Of a stretch of DNA of 64,000 bases, positions 1 to 10,895 are shown one piece after another. The position numbers and the translations under genes are program-made. The stretch's first letter is position 1, and every line of letters starts with the position of its first letter. The stretch spans positions 1 through 64,000 of the forward strand of contig JAGHQL010000072.1 in the NCBI GenBank assembly GCA_020080175.1. Reading direction: 5' to 3'. The notes beneath the pieces were generated by a model that worked only from the letters and a program-made list of their open reading frames with translations, had not been told where the DNA came from and did not search any database. The DNA comes from Glutinoglossum americanum (lineage: Eukaryota > Ascomycota > Geoglossomycetes > Geoglossales > Geoglossaceae).

Positions 1-2643
1 TTCGCTGTTGCGTGTGACCAGGAAATCGGGCTTGGTGTCGCCATCCCCCTAGTCCTCACGAGGCTAACGTACGGCTCCTCCCCCTTCTCCCCCGTCTCGT
101 GATCCACGCAGACCATCTGGCACCTCCGACAGCTCCCCATCGTCTCGAACACCATCCGGTCGCCGATCCTGACGCTCCTCCAGCCGTCCTCCGCGTACGG
201 TTGTTCCCCCCGACCATCCCTAGTAGGAGCGATGACGATGTTGGCGCGGAAGGCTTCCGGTCTAGCCGGTCTGCCGCCGTGGGCCGAGATCGTCCGGTTC
301 AGGCTGTTGAGGCTCGAGCGAGATATCATGAGGATTGGGCTTTCGTTCGAGAGGAGGATTGGGCGCCTGTGTGGCAGCGGAGCTTCGGTCGCCGCCGTTG
401 TTACGCTCGGGAACGCTCCTGGCATCCCATAGCTAACGGATTGCCCCCCGTTGGACAGCCCCTGAAACCCCCGGAACCTCGCTTTGGAATACCTCTTTGT
501 GCCTGCTCCCCCAGAGCTACCAGCAGGGAACCTAGCCAGAGTACAAGGGACGCCAAGGGCATTGGAGAAGAACCCCGCGATGAGTGGAGAGGTGTAGGTG
601 TGCGCTGCGACGGTCTCTCCGCAGACAAGTGATGCTTGGGATTTAAACCCGTTGGTGGTTCGGGGTTTCTGGAAGTACTCTGGGTTTGCTGAAAGAGGGA
701 CTGTAATTTCTTCTTGTGGCTGCTGGTACGGCTTAAGTTTCAGTGTCGATGACGGTATAGCTGATAAGTTGGACGATAAGGACCCGCAAAGGCGCACACG
801 CAAGACGCCATTATCGAGATCGACCATCGGACGAATGAGTGCCATCTTGGGATACCGTTTCAGGCTGAGAGCTGCGCCAGTGCCGAGATGAACGAGACAC
901 CACTCCCTATCCCAAGCCAGCCCCTCTCTCCGAACATCCCACGACATCTCCGCAGGGATCCTCCAGCCTCCGCAGCTCTTGATCGGATATATCGTCAAGC
1001 TCTCCACGTAGAAATCCGGTTTCGAAGCAGCTCCAGCAGTGAGATCCTCCCGGGGAAAATACGATTGCTCCACAGCCTTCTTCTCAACGAAAAACTCCTC
1101 CATAAACTCTAAAAACGTCCTCACATCCTGAGCACTGCTCATCGCACCAAGACTAACCCGTATCACACCCGTCGGCTTTCCATTCATAATGTCATTCTCA
1201 TCACCACACCGCTTCCCCGCTGAAAAATTTGCCTTCATCTCCCACGGTGCCAGCTCCAACGAGTGCGCGATCCCCCCCGGATTGCAGACCCCCCCAGTCC
1301 GGAGCTGGATATCCCGAACTGCCGCGATCCTCTCGACTTCCGAGTTGCTCACCCAGCCTCCATTGCTATTTCTGATGTTAAAGGCCACTACCGGACCTTG
1401 AGTTCGCTCATCGCCGTAGTTCGAGGATGCTTCCTTGTAGATTTGGCAAACAGGCTCACCGTTACCATGGGCCAGCTGCGATAGGCCCGCGTACAACGAC
1501 TTCGCAAGGGCAGAAGTATGCCTAGAAACGCTTCCAATCGATCCGTATAGCCGCCGATGGACATCCATTGCCGAATCCAAGGCGATGATACTATGAAACG
1601 GCAACGTGCCATCCTCCAGCTGTTCGTGCAATGATTCCTGTTTCCTCTCACACCATTGCTCCTTCAAACAAACCACCATCTCCACCGTCCCACCCCCGAA
1701 ATACTCCCGTCTCTGCAACACATGCCCGATCTCCTTCCGGATGATCAAGGCTCCGAGGTCCGGAAACCCGAATATCTTGTAAAAGCTCAGGACTGTGAAA
1801 TCGGGCGCCTCGTCAGGGTTACTGAGATCCAACGGCGACGTTGAGACGAAGGCGGCGGCGTCGAGTAGCGAGTACATCTTCCGGTGGTGAGCCAGCCGGG
1901 ATCTCCGAAGTCGACCCGGCCAACTCAATGGTAGTCGACGACCTGTCATATTTGATTGCGCAGGATACGCAAATAATCCAACATCCGCCTCTAAAATACT
2001 CCCGCGCGAGCCCAATTCACCATTGGAAAGCCAGCCCTCTACCTCACCATCCGATCCGAAGCACCACTGCCCCGCCCTTGCCGCCTCCCTCACACCCACT
2101 AGGCTGGTATGCGAATCCCTATGATACCCATACCACAGCCCCTTCCCCTCATCCCCGCCTCCATCCGGACATCCTGTCCCTACCTCTCTATACCTTCTCA
2201 ATCCCTCCGCAACAAGCTTCACCCCCGCCGTTGCATTCTGTACAAAAACTACGTCAAACTCCACCGGATCCGCATTGAAGAATTGCAGAACACGCAGCCG
2301 GATGTCCTCGATGCGGCGTGCCGCCAATTGCGATGCTGCAGACGCTGAGTGCGGGTTGCCGTAGAGGCCTCCGAGCATGTCGGCAGAGAAGCGGCCGATG
2401 AGCGACTTTGCGTATAGGGTCGTGCCCGCGTGGTCGAGGTAGATCGTGCCTGTGGAGCTCCAATCTTGTCAATTCATCAAATTCGGTGCCTTCATCATAA
2501 CAACCCCCCGGTGGAAGACGAAACCCAAACTCACCCCCCAGCATAGGATATTCCCTCCCCCGAAACTCATCCACATTATATTCCCCCATGGCAGCGAAGC
2601 TTCCCTCTGTAGCTGATTGTTGTGTCCCGCGAAACAGTCCCAT
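1..2643 (-). CDS. hxB: Molybdenum cofactor sulfurase (3' end off window)
   Basis: Transfers sulfur from L-cysteine to the molybdenum cofactor, activating xanthine dehydrogenase and aldehyde oxidase-type enzymes. Exon 1 is 2643-2535 and exon 2 runs from 2449 leftward to near base 1; the intron is GTGAGT...CACAG. Seen: N-terminal class V aminotransferase-like domain with TIYLDHAGTTLYAKS near residues 38-52, FAYPAQSNMTGRRLPLSW, the PLP-lysine motif SFYKIFGFPDLGALII (Lys about 261) and LRTGGVCNPGG with the probable persulfide cysteine at about 425. The C-terminal half is a MOSC domain (IYPIKSCGG; LLSNESPILMISRSSL). About 850 residues are visible, close to the usual family length, so only the last few dozen are missing. 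The reading near bases 1-60 departs from the family pattern, so another intron may start there. The start ATG at 2643 has no in-frame rival. It lies tail-away from ATG1, with about 1.2 kb between. The symbol is the Aspergillus name for the family. Confidence 0.93.
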
Positions 2644-3843
2644 CTCTTTCAAGCTTCAAATGGTGATACAACAAACTCTCTCCAGTTCAGGGTAGAAGCC
2701 TTTGCTCCACGGCAAAAATTCCATCTCCCGTCCTCTTCAGTACATTCATGACTTATCTGACGTCGGCATCGCATCGAATTGGATCGCCCACCAATAAAGT
2801 CCGCCGAACGGCGTGCGGAGATCTCCGACAAGCCAGCGCCACCAAGAAAATGTCCGACGCCAAAGGTTCACCAGCACCATCGAAAACTTCACAACTAGCT
2901 TCGATAGTTCTTTCAATTCCATCTACGTCTTCTAAACACAATCTCGATTTGACCAAACACGAAGCATACACAAGAACTCACCACCTTCCTTGCCCTGAAA
3001 TTCTCAGAGAAGATGCCCGAATAACCCCCGACCGATCAAATGTAAGCTATACATACATGAGAATTACTATCTGGTCATCCGTCCGTCGTATCTCATGGCC
3101 GGAAAACCCATTCTCTATGCCCCGCATATTGAACTCCCCCCACTCTAATCTCTTGTCGTTCATTTCCGGGAACCTGCTCGCCCACCCACCCCTCGCACAG
3201 AAGGCAATCTTTCTTAAAATACAAAACAGCCAGGCGAGGGGTGTGTGCAGGGGACGGACTACCGGAGGAAAAACCAACATGCGGAAAGAAAATACTAACT
3301 ATTTCTGTTGGGGAAATCTCACGCCACCCACAAGGGCGTCCCATCCCTTGTCCCTGCCTCATCCTAGCGGCCCCGCAGAGATGTGCATCATCGTTGGGTT
3401 CGAGAAGACAGAGGAGATGCAAGTTGGCACGCTCGTCCATAAATAAACGCACGCCTGCGCCATGTTCGTATGTTTTGCCCCAAAAGCTCCCGATGGAATG
3501 CCCGTAAACTGTTAACACAAGCATCCACAGCAGATCTTCGAGAATAGAGTCTGATAGAGTCTGGCTCAAGGAAAAAAAAGTAAGGAAGAAAAGGGATGGG
3601 AAAGATAAATAGGTCCGGCCGCGGGATGACTTCCTATCCATTTTTCCCTTTCGTTATTTGTTCCAAAGAAGACGAAATATAGAATAAAACAAACGGATTG
3701 CAAGCCACCTAGTTGAATCAAGCAAAGACGAAAAACGCCGAATTCCCATGAGCATCGCTCTCAAGTCCGCTCTCTGCCCATGCCATTGGTCATGCACGCC
3801 AGTAACTAAAAAAGACTATAGAACGATTCATATATCATCACCT
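2644..3843. other. Intergenic: sulfurase promoter and ATG1 3' flank
   Basis: No convincing coding sequence. Open frames on both strands here (for example plus 2748-3446 and minus 3093-3641) have no recognisable domain and mutually overlap. The stretch should hold the sulfurase promoter on its left and the ATG1 3' UTR on its right. Confidence 0.5.
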
Positions 3844-6800
3844 CTACTTTGGAGGGGTAGAGCCAATAACAGGGGACACTGTTTGGCCATGGTTAGGAGT
3901 CTGCCTCGCTGACATCGGAGCAGACTGTCGTTTGGATAGAAGAGCCAGCTTCTTCCTCAAAGCCCCAAGCCGTGCGCGGATACTAGTAACCACTACAGAG
4001 TGCATCAACCGTTAGATATACACCTCATGTGTCTTAGGACCCCCCAAAAGTCTAGAGATAGGGACTCACTCTTTATCACGACTTTCCTATCCTCAGCTTC
4101 CAACCCATTAATTGACCCTCCGTCCGGACTATGATTCTTTTCATCCTTATCGGGCGAGCTGTCCCCCTTCTTCGGAGCCACATCGTTGCTCCCCTCCAAG
4201 ATTGCCTCCAGCATTCTGATTGCAGTTATGTAGGCCATCTCACAGCCAGGTAGGTCTTCCCCGACAAGCTCGTTGACCGCGGAGGCTCGACTCATCTCCA
4301 AGGCGCGGTCGTACATGAGTTTCTCCGCGGTCACGCCAGAGCTTATGTAGACTCCGTCGGCGGATGTACCCATTCGCGTAGAGCTAGAGCTAGGGTGATT
4401 CTGGGGGTGACTAGGATGAGTAGCCGGAAGTTCCTTCTGCGCTTCGAGAAGTTTCAGGCGGACGAATTCAGCCTTCTCAAGGACTTCATTGAACCGGCTG
4501 CGCACCCACTGGACAACGTTGTTGATTCGGTTGCCCACTGCAACGATGTTAGCAGCAGTAGGCTCTGAGCGCGGCGATGACAATTCACCGATGACCTCTC
4601 CCCTATTCTTCCGAGCCCACCATGCTCCGGCGATATCCATGGACCTAGCCAGCAGGGTCAAAGCCTTGACATACAATACCAAAGCTTCTTCAGAGATGGT
4701 AACAATGGCATCGACGGTTAAGCCCTCTTCCCCGCTCTCAGCGGTCTCTATCTTCACCAGTGGGAGACCCAAACCTTGTGCCGTCGATGGAGCCTGGGGG
4801 ATTAATTGCTTAAACTTCACCTCAGCAAACCCATACACAACATCGCTTCTGGTCGCAGACTCCTCGATTGCGTAAACCGTTTGGGTATCTTGGTCCGCAG
4901 GCGTATCCGTCGAAGAGCCGTTAGCAATCACGACCAGACTACCTTGGGATACCGGGTATGCTGGAAAGGCGCCGTAAGCCGATGGCGGAGAGTGGCCCTT
5001 CCCGATGGGGGGCGAGAACCCAATGCCAAAGAGACGAAAGTTTGCCATATTGAGAGCCTTTGAGATTGCGGAGGTGGCTGAAGCGGGGCTCCCGCCATAT
5101 CGTCTTTCATAGGAGGCCTTGCGTTGGTGGTATGCATCCGGACGTTGCTTTGTTGATGCGATCTGCAAGGCTCTAGTGTGAGGCGCTGGCTGGGACCCAG
5201 GAGCCGAGGTCGGGGCGCCCTGCGTCGTGGCGCGGCGAGGTATCGCCCCATGTTGGGCCATAGGTTGCATCGACTGATCCTTATAGGCTCCATGCAATCG
5301 AGGACTAGCAGCCAACTCATCGGCAAATGCGTTGACCTCCACCGCTCGTTTCTCAACTACCACGTAATCTCGCTCAAACGCAATCTCTTGTTCTGCGCGT
5401 TCCCGGACCTCCTTCGCGGTCCTACCATCCTCCCGCTGCGTGTCACGATCACACTGCTGTTGTTGTTGCTGTTGCTGTTGCTGTTGAACGAGAAGCGATG
5501 ACCCAGGCGAAGCAGAATTGCGGCTTGTCTGCCTCTCCATAGCTACCGCAGTCGGGCTTGCATTACGTTCCTGGTGCAACTCGACAGCGGCGGGTGTAGT
5601 GGCACGCGTCACTAAGCTCGGTCGGCGAGACAGTTCCCGTTCGCGATATTCCCGATTGCCTATCTGAGCGTTGGCGAAGTTACCGCTGTGGCGTCTCGCG
5701 TCAGGCGGCGCCAGCGGTGACCCCGGGGTTTGGTGAGCATCTGCAGCGGTCGCAAACGGATATGCAGCCCGTGATTCAGCCCGAGAGGAGGGACGAACGA
5801 GTGGATTCCTCGGAAGCCTATCCCGCGGTGATTGCGGAGGCTCTCCTTCCTCTAGCTTCCCTTGTCTGTCAGTCCCCAGTGCCCTCGGATCTCGAGGAAG
5901 GTTACTCTTCTTCCCAGATGCTGTAGAGGGATCCGCTTCGGATATAGACGTAACTCTCCCCCGTGGCCGATCTTCGCCCACGAGGCCAGGGATATCATCT
6001 TTAACAACGCTATGGTCGAAAAAATCCCCAAATCCCATCCGCTCCACTGGATTCCTCTTCAAAAGCCCACGAATCAACTTCTTCATCTCATCGCTAAGGA
6101 CAGTCTCTTCAGCAAACTTGATCTTGTCTTCGCCCCTCTCGATCTTGCGCAGGAGTTCGACGTGGTTTGAGGCCCTGAACGGCGGCCTACCAACCATCAT
6201 CTCATATAAAACGGTGCCGACGGACCACAAATCAGCCTTCGCATCGTACTTTTCATATCTCAGGATTTCAGGGGCCATGTAGAGTGGAGATCCGCAGAGC
6301 GTCTCCGCCAGCGACGTAGACGGTAGTGATCGTGCAAACCCAAAATCGGCGATCTTCAGCATCGGTAGCGACTCCACCCCTACCACCGGGACCAAAGAAT
6401 TCTCGCTGGCGGCAAATGGAACAAGCTCCGATTGGACTTTAGCCAAATGCTGTGGGGATGGATTCAGCAAGAGGTTTTGCGGCTTCACATCCCGATGAAT
6501 GAAGTTCCTCGCTCTCAAGAATTCCAGAGCACTAGCCAGCTGCTTGAGAAAGTGCCGAACGACGACCTCATTCAGCCCCCCACCGACCGGATTTGGGTAC
6601 TTCTTGATCATATCAGCGGTGGCCGGATGAGCGACGAGCTTATCGCGCTTCTTGATGAAATATGATAGATCGCCCAAGGAGCAGAATTCCATCACGAGGT
6701 GGATATGTTGGGAGGACTCTTGGCAATCGATGAGCGCCACGATGTGAGGGTGATGAAGGCCCTTTAGGATGTCGATCTCAGAATAGAGGTTATCCTTCAG

Positions 6801-7179
6801 CTTCTTGTTAAGCTTCTGAAGATGGACCGATTTGACGGCGACAAGTGAGCGGTTCTTCTGTGGTGACTCACCCAATGTCAGTCGGTGTTAATTCAAAGAA
6901 CAAGAGAACGGAAATCAGAGCGGGAAACATGAAGCATTAAGCAGAAGCTGCAGTTCATCCGGCCTCCAGCATCAAAAAGAAAATTGTAAGGTTGCGTTGA
7001 AGAAATGGGCAACGGATGCATACCGTATGCACAGCCTTGTAAACCGTAGCAAAGCTCCCTCGCCCGATTTCGCCCATCATCTTAAACACGCCCACCGTAG
7101 CTTCCGGTTGCCCTTGCTCTCGAGATCTCCGCGACGACGAGTGGTTGCCCCCAGCCGGAGGAGTGCCGCGAGTAGTCAT
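3844..7179 (-). CDS. ATG1: Autophagy serine/threonine kinase Atg1 (ULK family)
   Basis: Initiates autophagosome formation at the pre-autophagosomal structure as part of the Atg1-Atg13-Atg17 complex, and acts in the Cvt/pexophagy routes. Three exons: 7179-7024, 6857-4070, 3992-3844; they total 1030 aa in one frame. Seen: glycine loop [17 protein letters not shown] split by intron 1, VAVKSV lysine just after it, catalytic loop [12 protein letters not shown] (about residue 170), DFGFARSL and [13 protein letters not shown] activation segment. A long disordered, Ser/Pro-rich middle contains a run of 11 glutamines. A C-terminal helical region (EAT/tandem MIT type, about 650-960) holds [19 protein letters not shown]. 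The last exon adds a basic tail ([19 protein letters not shown]). The length is typical for filamentous ascomycetes. The start is placed by the upstream residues and the AACATG context. Upstream DNA is unusually long and repeat-rich. Confidence 0.96.
5455..5487 (-). repeat. Polyglutamine-coding CAG/CAA tract in ATG1
   Basis: Codes for a run of 11 glutamines in the disordered linker of the kinase. Mixed CAA and CAG codons on the minus strand suggest selection on the protein rather than a pure slipping triplet. Confidence 0.8.
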
Positions 7180-7343
7180 GTTGAATGATTATAAATTTCC
7201 CAAACTCGGAGGTGGTTCCGTTCTCTCGTCTTGCTACTCGACTAATTTTCCTTCCTCCACCACCAAGCAGCAGACGGTCTACCAGCTCAAATGAGGATAA
7301 AGCGTTGCAGTGATAGCGTTGCACATGGACCACGAGTAGAGAA

Positions 7344-7348
7344 AGGGG
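7344..7348 (+). promoter_or_regulatory. Possible STRE (AGGGG) upstream of ATG1
   Basis: An AGGGG pentamer lies about 165 bp upstream of the ATG1 start. AGGGG is the known binding site of Msn2/Msn4-type zinc fingers, and a gene with such fingers lies at 20.8-22.8 kb. A pentamer is frequent by chance, so this is only a candidate. Confidence 0.2.
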
Positions 7349-7361
7349 TGAGATTTGTGAA

Positions 7362-7408
7362 AGTGTGTGTGTGTGTGCGTGTGTGTGCGTGCGTGCGTGC
7401 GTGTGTGT
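7362..7408 (+). repeat. (GT)n/(GCGT)n microsatellite
   Basis: Alternating GT with interspersed GC units, about 47 bp, some 180-230 bp upstream of the ATG1 start. Alternating purine-pyrimidine tracts of this kind can adopt Z-DNA; no function is shown here. Confidence 0.85.
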
Positions 7409-8164
7409 AGAGAGAGTGTGCGGGTTGGAGGAAACGGGCGACGAAAAGTGGTGTGTAGGGCCTATTGTGTTGGCGAGTGGAACCGCATGGAGCTTTGGAG
7501 CTAAGTTGAAGCGACTAGCCGTTGATCGATCCGAGGGAGCGTTGCTTGTGGGGTAGCAAGGCAGTACGACCCGGATAGGGATAACAGGAAAAGTGGATGA
7601 CTGTCTACGCCCAGTCGATTCTCCCCGTTTGATGACAGCTTTCGTTGGGAGTTACGGGAACGGGTCCGCAGTGTTACCAGCAAAAGTGGTGTTGTCGGTG
7701 GTTGTGCACTCGACTAAAAAAATGTGAGGCGACGAACGAAGACTTGGGACCATCGATAGCCCCCGTCCCGACCGCCGAAGGAATCTCCGACAGCGACGAA
7801 TGGGCGAGAACAGGGCAGAGCAGACGACCGAAGCGGAGCCTTTGTGTTCGAGGTTGTGGGCACGAGAACAATCGACAATCGATCAGTCCAGCTTAGTGAA
7901 TGGGGAATTTCGAGTCACGAGTTACTAGATGGGATTGGCGATTGTCCCTCGCTGCGTAGCACAGAACCCCGGCGGCGGCGCGAAAGAAGAAAACAAAATT
8001 AAAAAAAAGCTGAGAGGAGAGGAGAGAAAGTTCTCGATGATGGGATGGGTTGACCAAGCAGCGTGTGGCTAACTATGTACAGGGCAGAGAACAACTCCAA
8101 TAACTCCACCCTTGACTCCCCAAAGGAACGACGCTATTACCCGTCCAGGTGTCAAGTCAGGGTC

Positions 8165-8216
8165 AGTTCAAGTCATTCAATCAAGCCGCTCAATCAAGTC
8201 GCTCAATCAAGTCAAG
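8165..8216 (+). repeat. Short tandem repeat, GCTCAATCAAGTC-like unit
   Basis: Three to four imperfect copies of a 13-bp word built around TCAATCAAG, in the ATG1 upstream region. Confidence 0.6.
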
Positions 8217-8631
8217 TCCCCTGCGTGCGCTTCAATCAAAAGGCTCGCCGCGTGGACGGAAGGGCGTTGCAGGCATCTGTCTGCATTTTCGGTTGGCTTG
8301 GGATGGCAGGCTGCCATCAGAGTCAGATGGCCATCTCTCTGATCCCTCGTCTGGTGCCTAGTGTTTTGCAGATGCCCGATGCGCGGAACAGCTCCGACTC
8401 CGCAGTTTCTTTTTCCTGCTGCTGGGTTAGAAAAGAGCATGGCTGAGGAGAGAGAGATACGAGGAAAATACTCCGTAGGGAATTGTATGTGCGTAGTGCG
8501 TGTACAATACGTTCACTCGGCTTCGGGCGATCTTATCGAGATAGATAATCAAGATAGTAGAGCCAGGTCATCCCCCCGGTCTTTTTCGCCCTCTCCACTC
8601 TCGCCGCACCCCCAAGAAGCCAGACACCCGA

Positions 8632-8669
8632 CGCCATACGCCATACGCCATACGCCATACGCCAGACAC
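8632..8669 (+). repeat. Tandem 7-mer repeat (CGCCATA)n
   Basis: About four and a half perfect copies of CGCCATA, bordered on each side by a GCCAGACAC word. It is immediately followed by a CA/TA-rich tract. Confidence 0.85.
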
Positions 8670-8691
8670 GAAGCCTGAGTTATCGCACCGC

Positions 8692-8739
8692 CATACACAC
8701 ATACATACACACACATACATACACACATACGTACACATC
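8692..8739 (+). repeat. CA/CATA-rich microsatellite
   Basis: Alternating ACACAT/ACATAC units for roughly 48 bp. Confidence 0.75.
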
Positions 8740-8748
8740 GCGACCCAG

Positions 8749-8791
8749 GCTCTGCAGCTCTGCAGCTCTGCAGCTCTGCATAGGCTCTGCA
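8749..8791 (+). repeat. Tandem 8-mer repeat (GCTCTGCA)n
   Basis: Four exact copies of GCTCTGCA, then TAG, then one more copy. This is the third distinct tandem repeat within 160 bp. Confidence 0.85.
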
Positions 8792-9191
8792 TCCGCCACT
8801 CTCTTCGTGGTCACCTTCCCCCAAGCTCCGTTGCTCCCTTCCTCGCTTAAGCCTTGGCACTCCTCGACCCAGTCGACACCATGCGTTGCCTTGAGCACTG
8901 CAGCGAAGCTACATCAGCAAGCTACATGAGCAAGCTATCAATCCCGAAAGCAACAAGGCGCACTCCTGCGCATCTTGCAGCCACCCGGGGGGAAATAGAA
9001 ACTGCAGAGTCAAAACAAAAACCCCCAAACGAGGCTGACCGACCCACGGACTGGTTGAACTGACCCAACAAAGACGCCGACTAGGCCTCCGCATAGCCCA
9101 TACAGATGTTACTCATACATACAGGCAGACATCCATCATCCCACACACGAAACTGCCCGATATTCCCATTACCCCATACCCCACAAACCCA

Positions 9192-9224
9192 ACCACCACC
9201 ACCACCACCACCACCACCACCGCC
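9192..9224 (+). repeat. (CCA)n trinucleotide repeat
   Basis: About eleven ACC/CCA units without a recognisable coding frame around them. Confidence 0.8.
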
Positions 9225-9317
9225 GACCAAGCAAAGCCCAATGCCGGCATCCCGGAGCCGCGCTTCCGCCACTCGATCGACAGAACACATCATCACCCCA
9301 TCACCCATCCCCAAAGC

Positions 9318-9402
9318 CAAAAAAAAAAAAAGAAAAAAGAAAAAAGAAAGAACGTTTCGTTTCGCATCGCATCAGCTTGCTCCCCAAAAAAAAAAAAAAA
9401 AA
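9318..9402 (+). repeat. Poly(A)/A-rich tracts
   Basis: A-rich tract at about 9318-9350 and an uninterrupted run of about 17 A at 9386-9402. Confidence 0.8.
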
Positions 9403-10623
9403 GAATATTAGCCCCGAGAAACTCTAACTCAAAAATGTGGGCGTCGAGGCGTGGGGGTTCGGTGGTGATGTGTGGGATGTACGTATGTACATACAGGCGG
9501 GACGTTAGAGGCTTAAGCTGGCTTCCTTTGCGTGCTGGTCGCGGCCTCCATCTCCCTGGCTGGCATCTCTACCGTATACCGCGCATCTCCCCAGTTTCCC
9601 TTCCCCGCCAGCCACCAGCATCCCAGACACAACGACCCGCCCATCCCCTCTATAGGCGGAGCGTCTCCGGGTCTCACGCCTAGTTGTCCACCCGGGGCTC
9701 TTGATCTGTACCTGCGTCTGCTCGTGCTCAGGCCCGCATGGCTGTCTTTCGTATCTTGGATGCATACTCGGCTCCCGTCAGGATCCTCAGACACATATAT
9801 AGCATCGGGACTGCCCTAAGTTTTCTTTCAACTGAACCCGGGCTCGAGAAACGGCGTTGCTGTCGTTAGGGCCTTTTGGCTCCAAACGGGCGGTGGATCC
9901 TTTAAGCTGGTTGTCGTGATGTCTACGCCCGCCGTTGGTGTCTCAAGGGGATGTTCATTCTTGGCTTGTTGATATCCGTTTCGGTTCTGTTCGACCCCCT
10001 TTTCTCCCGAATCTAAATCCGGCTCTTTTTTTTTGCCCCGGGGCTTCCTGAGCAGAATACCTTTAGCTTCGGCCCATTTCCCTATACTCCAGCTCGGCCC
10101 AACTGCTAACCTTCCGCCCATACCCCGGTATTGTCTGTGCTAACTCGTCACTCCACCCTCGAGAATATTCTGTGTCCCCAGAACCTCCTAGTCACTGCCA
10201 CCAACGCCACCTAACACCAGTTGCGAATTGATAGGCCCCCTAACGCGCCAATTGCGCTATGTTCCGTTAAATGTTGCACCCGGCCACCCTACCAGTTTAA
10301 CTAGACACCCCAAGCAGGGCGCCTTCAAGCTTTAGTGCGTTCCTTAGCGCTGTAGTTTACTCTAGCTCCTTTCACCCCTTTCCATAGGCGGATATTATCT
10401 GCGTTAACCCCCCCCCCCCCATACCCAGACGTGTTCGGCACCCACATTTCTCTCGTCCACCTAGCTGCGCAACTGCCCTAGCTATATAGTCAGGCGTGGC
10501 TCAGGAAACCGGGGGCCCGCCTGATTCCTCATCTGTGTTATATCGAAAACATCCGGAGACTGCCCGGGAACACAGGATTTACGTCGGTGGCAATCACAAG
10601 GTGTCACGCATAACAGCTCATCC

Positions 10624-10656
10624 AATTCAGTCGAATAAATAGGATTTGGATATTAT
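10624..10656 (+). repeat. Left copy of a 32-bp direct repeat
   Basis: A 32-bp word containing TCAGTCGAATAAATAGG and GATTTGGAT recurs at 13987 with about four mismatches. The flanks do not match. The two copies bracket the accessory island. Confidence 0.5.
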
Positions 10657-10895
10657 TCATCAAAGCACTCCCGTCGCACCGTAGTAGCCTCCTAATCAAG
10701 AAACTATAGTCAAGGAAGAAAGCAAATCAAAGTAGGACCACTCCGATCCCAATCAAGATATAGCACCGCAACATGCCCCGTTAGCATTATTATGCCTATG
10801 TCCCCACCGCCACAGACCCAGGAAAAAAACGCTTCAGCTCCCCGCACGATACATTCAATTTATAATATTGACTTCCGCTTTCTCACCCTAGAGTC

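Larger units (their letters stand above)
7180..10895. other. 3.7 kb gene-free region upstream of ATG1
   Basis: Nothing here reads as a conserved protein. The part next to ATG1 is its promoter and 5' leader. The rest is a patchwork of simple repeats listed separately (GT, 7-mer, 8-mer, CA, CCA and A tracts) and, from about 9.8 to 10.8 kb, unique sequence with a run of 13 C at about 10408-10420. Overlapping open frames of 60-105 codons on both strands are explained by the repeats. Confidence 0.55.

Noticed and set aside
2748-3641. Long overlapping frames on both strands between the sulfurase and ATG1
   Set aside because: Neither shows a domain or a sensible start; both are likely promoter/UTR sequence.
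9081-9320. Gly-rich minus-strand frame over the CCA repeat
   Set aside because: Entirely explained by the trinucleotide repeat.
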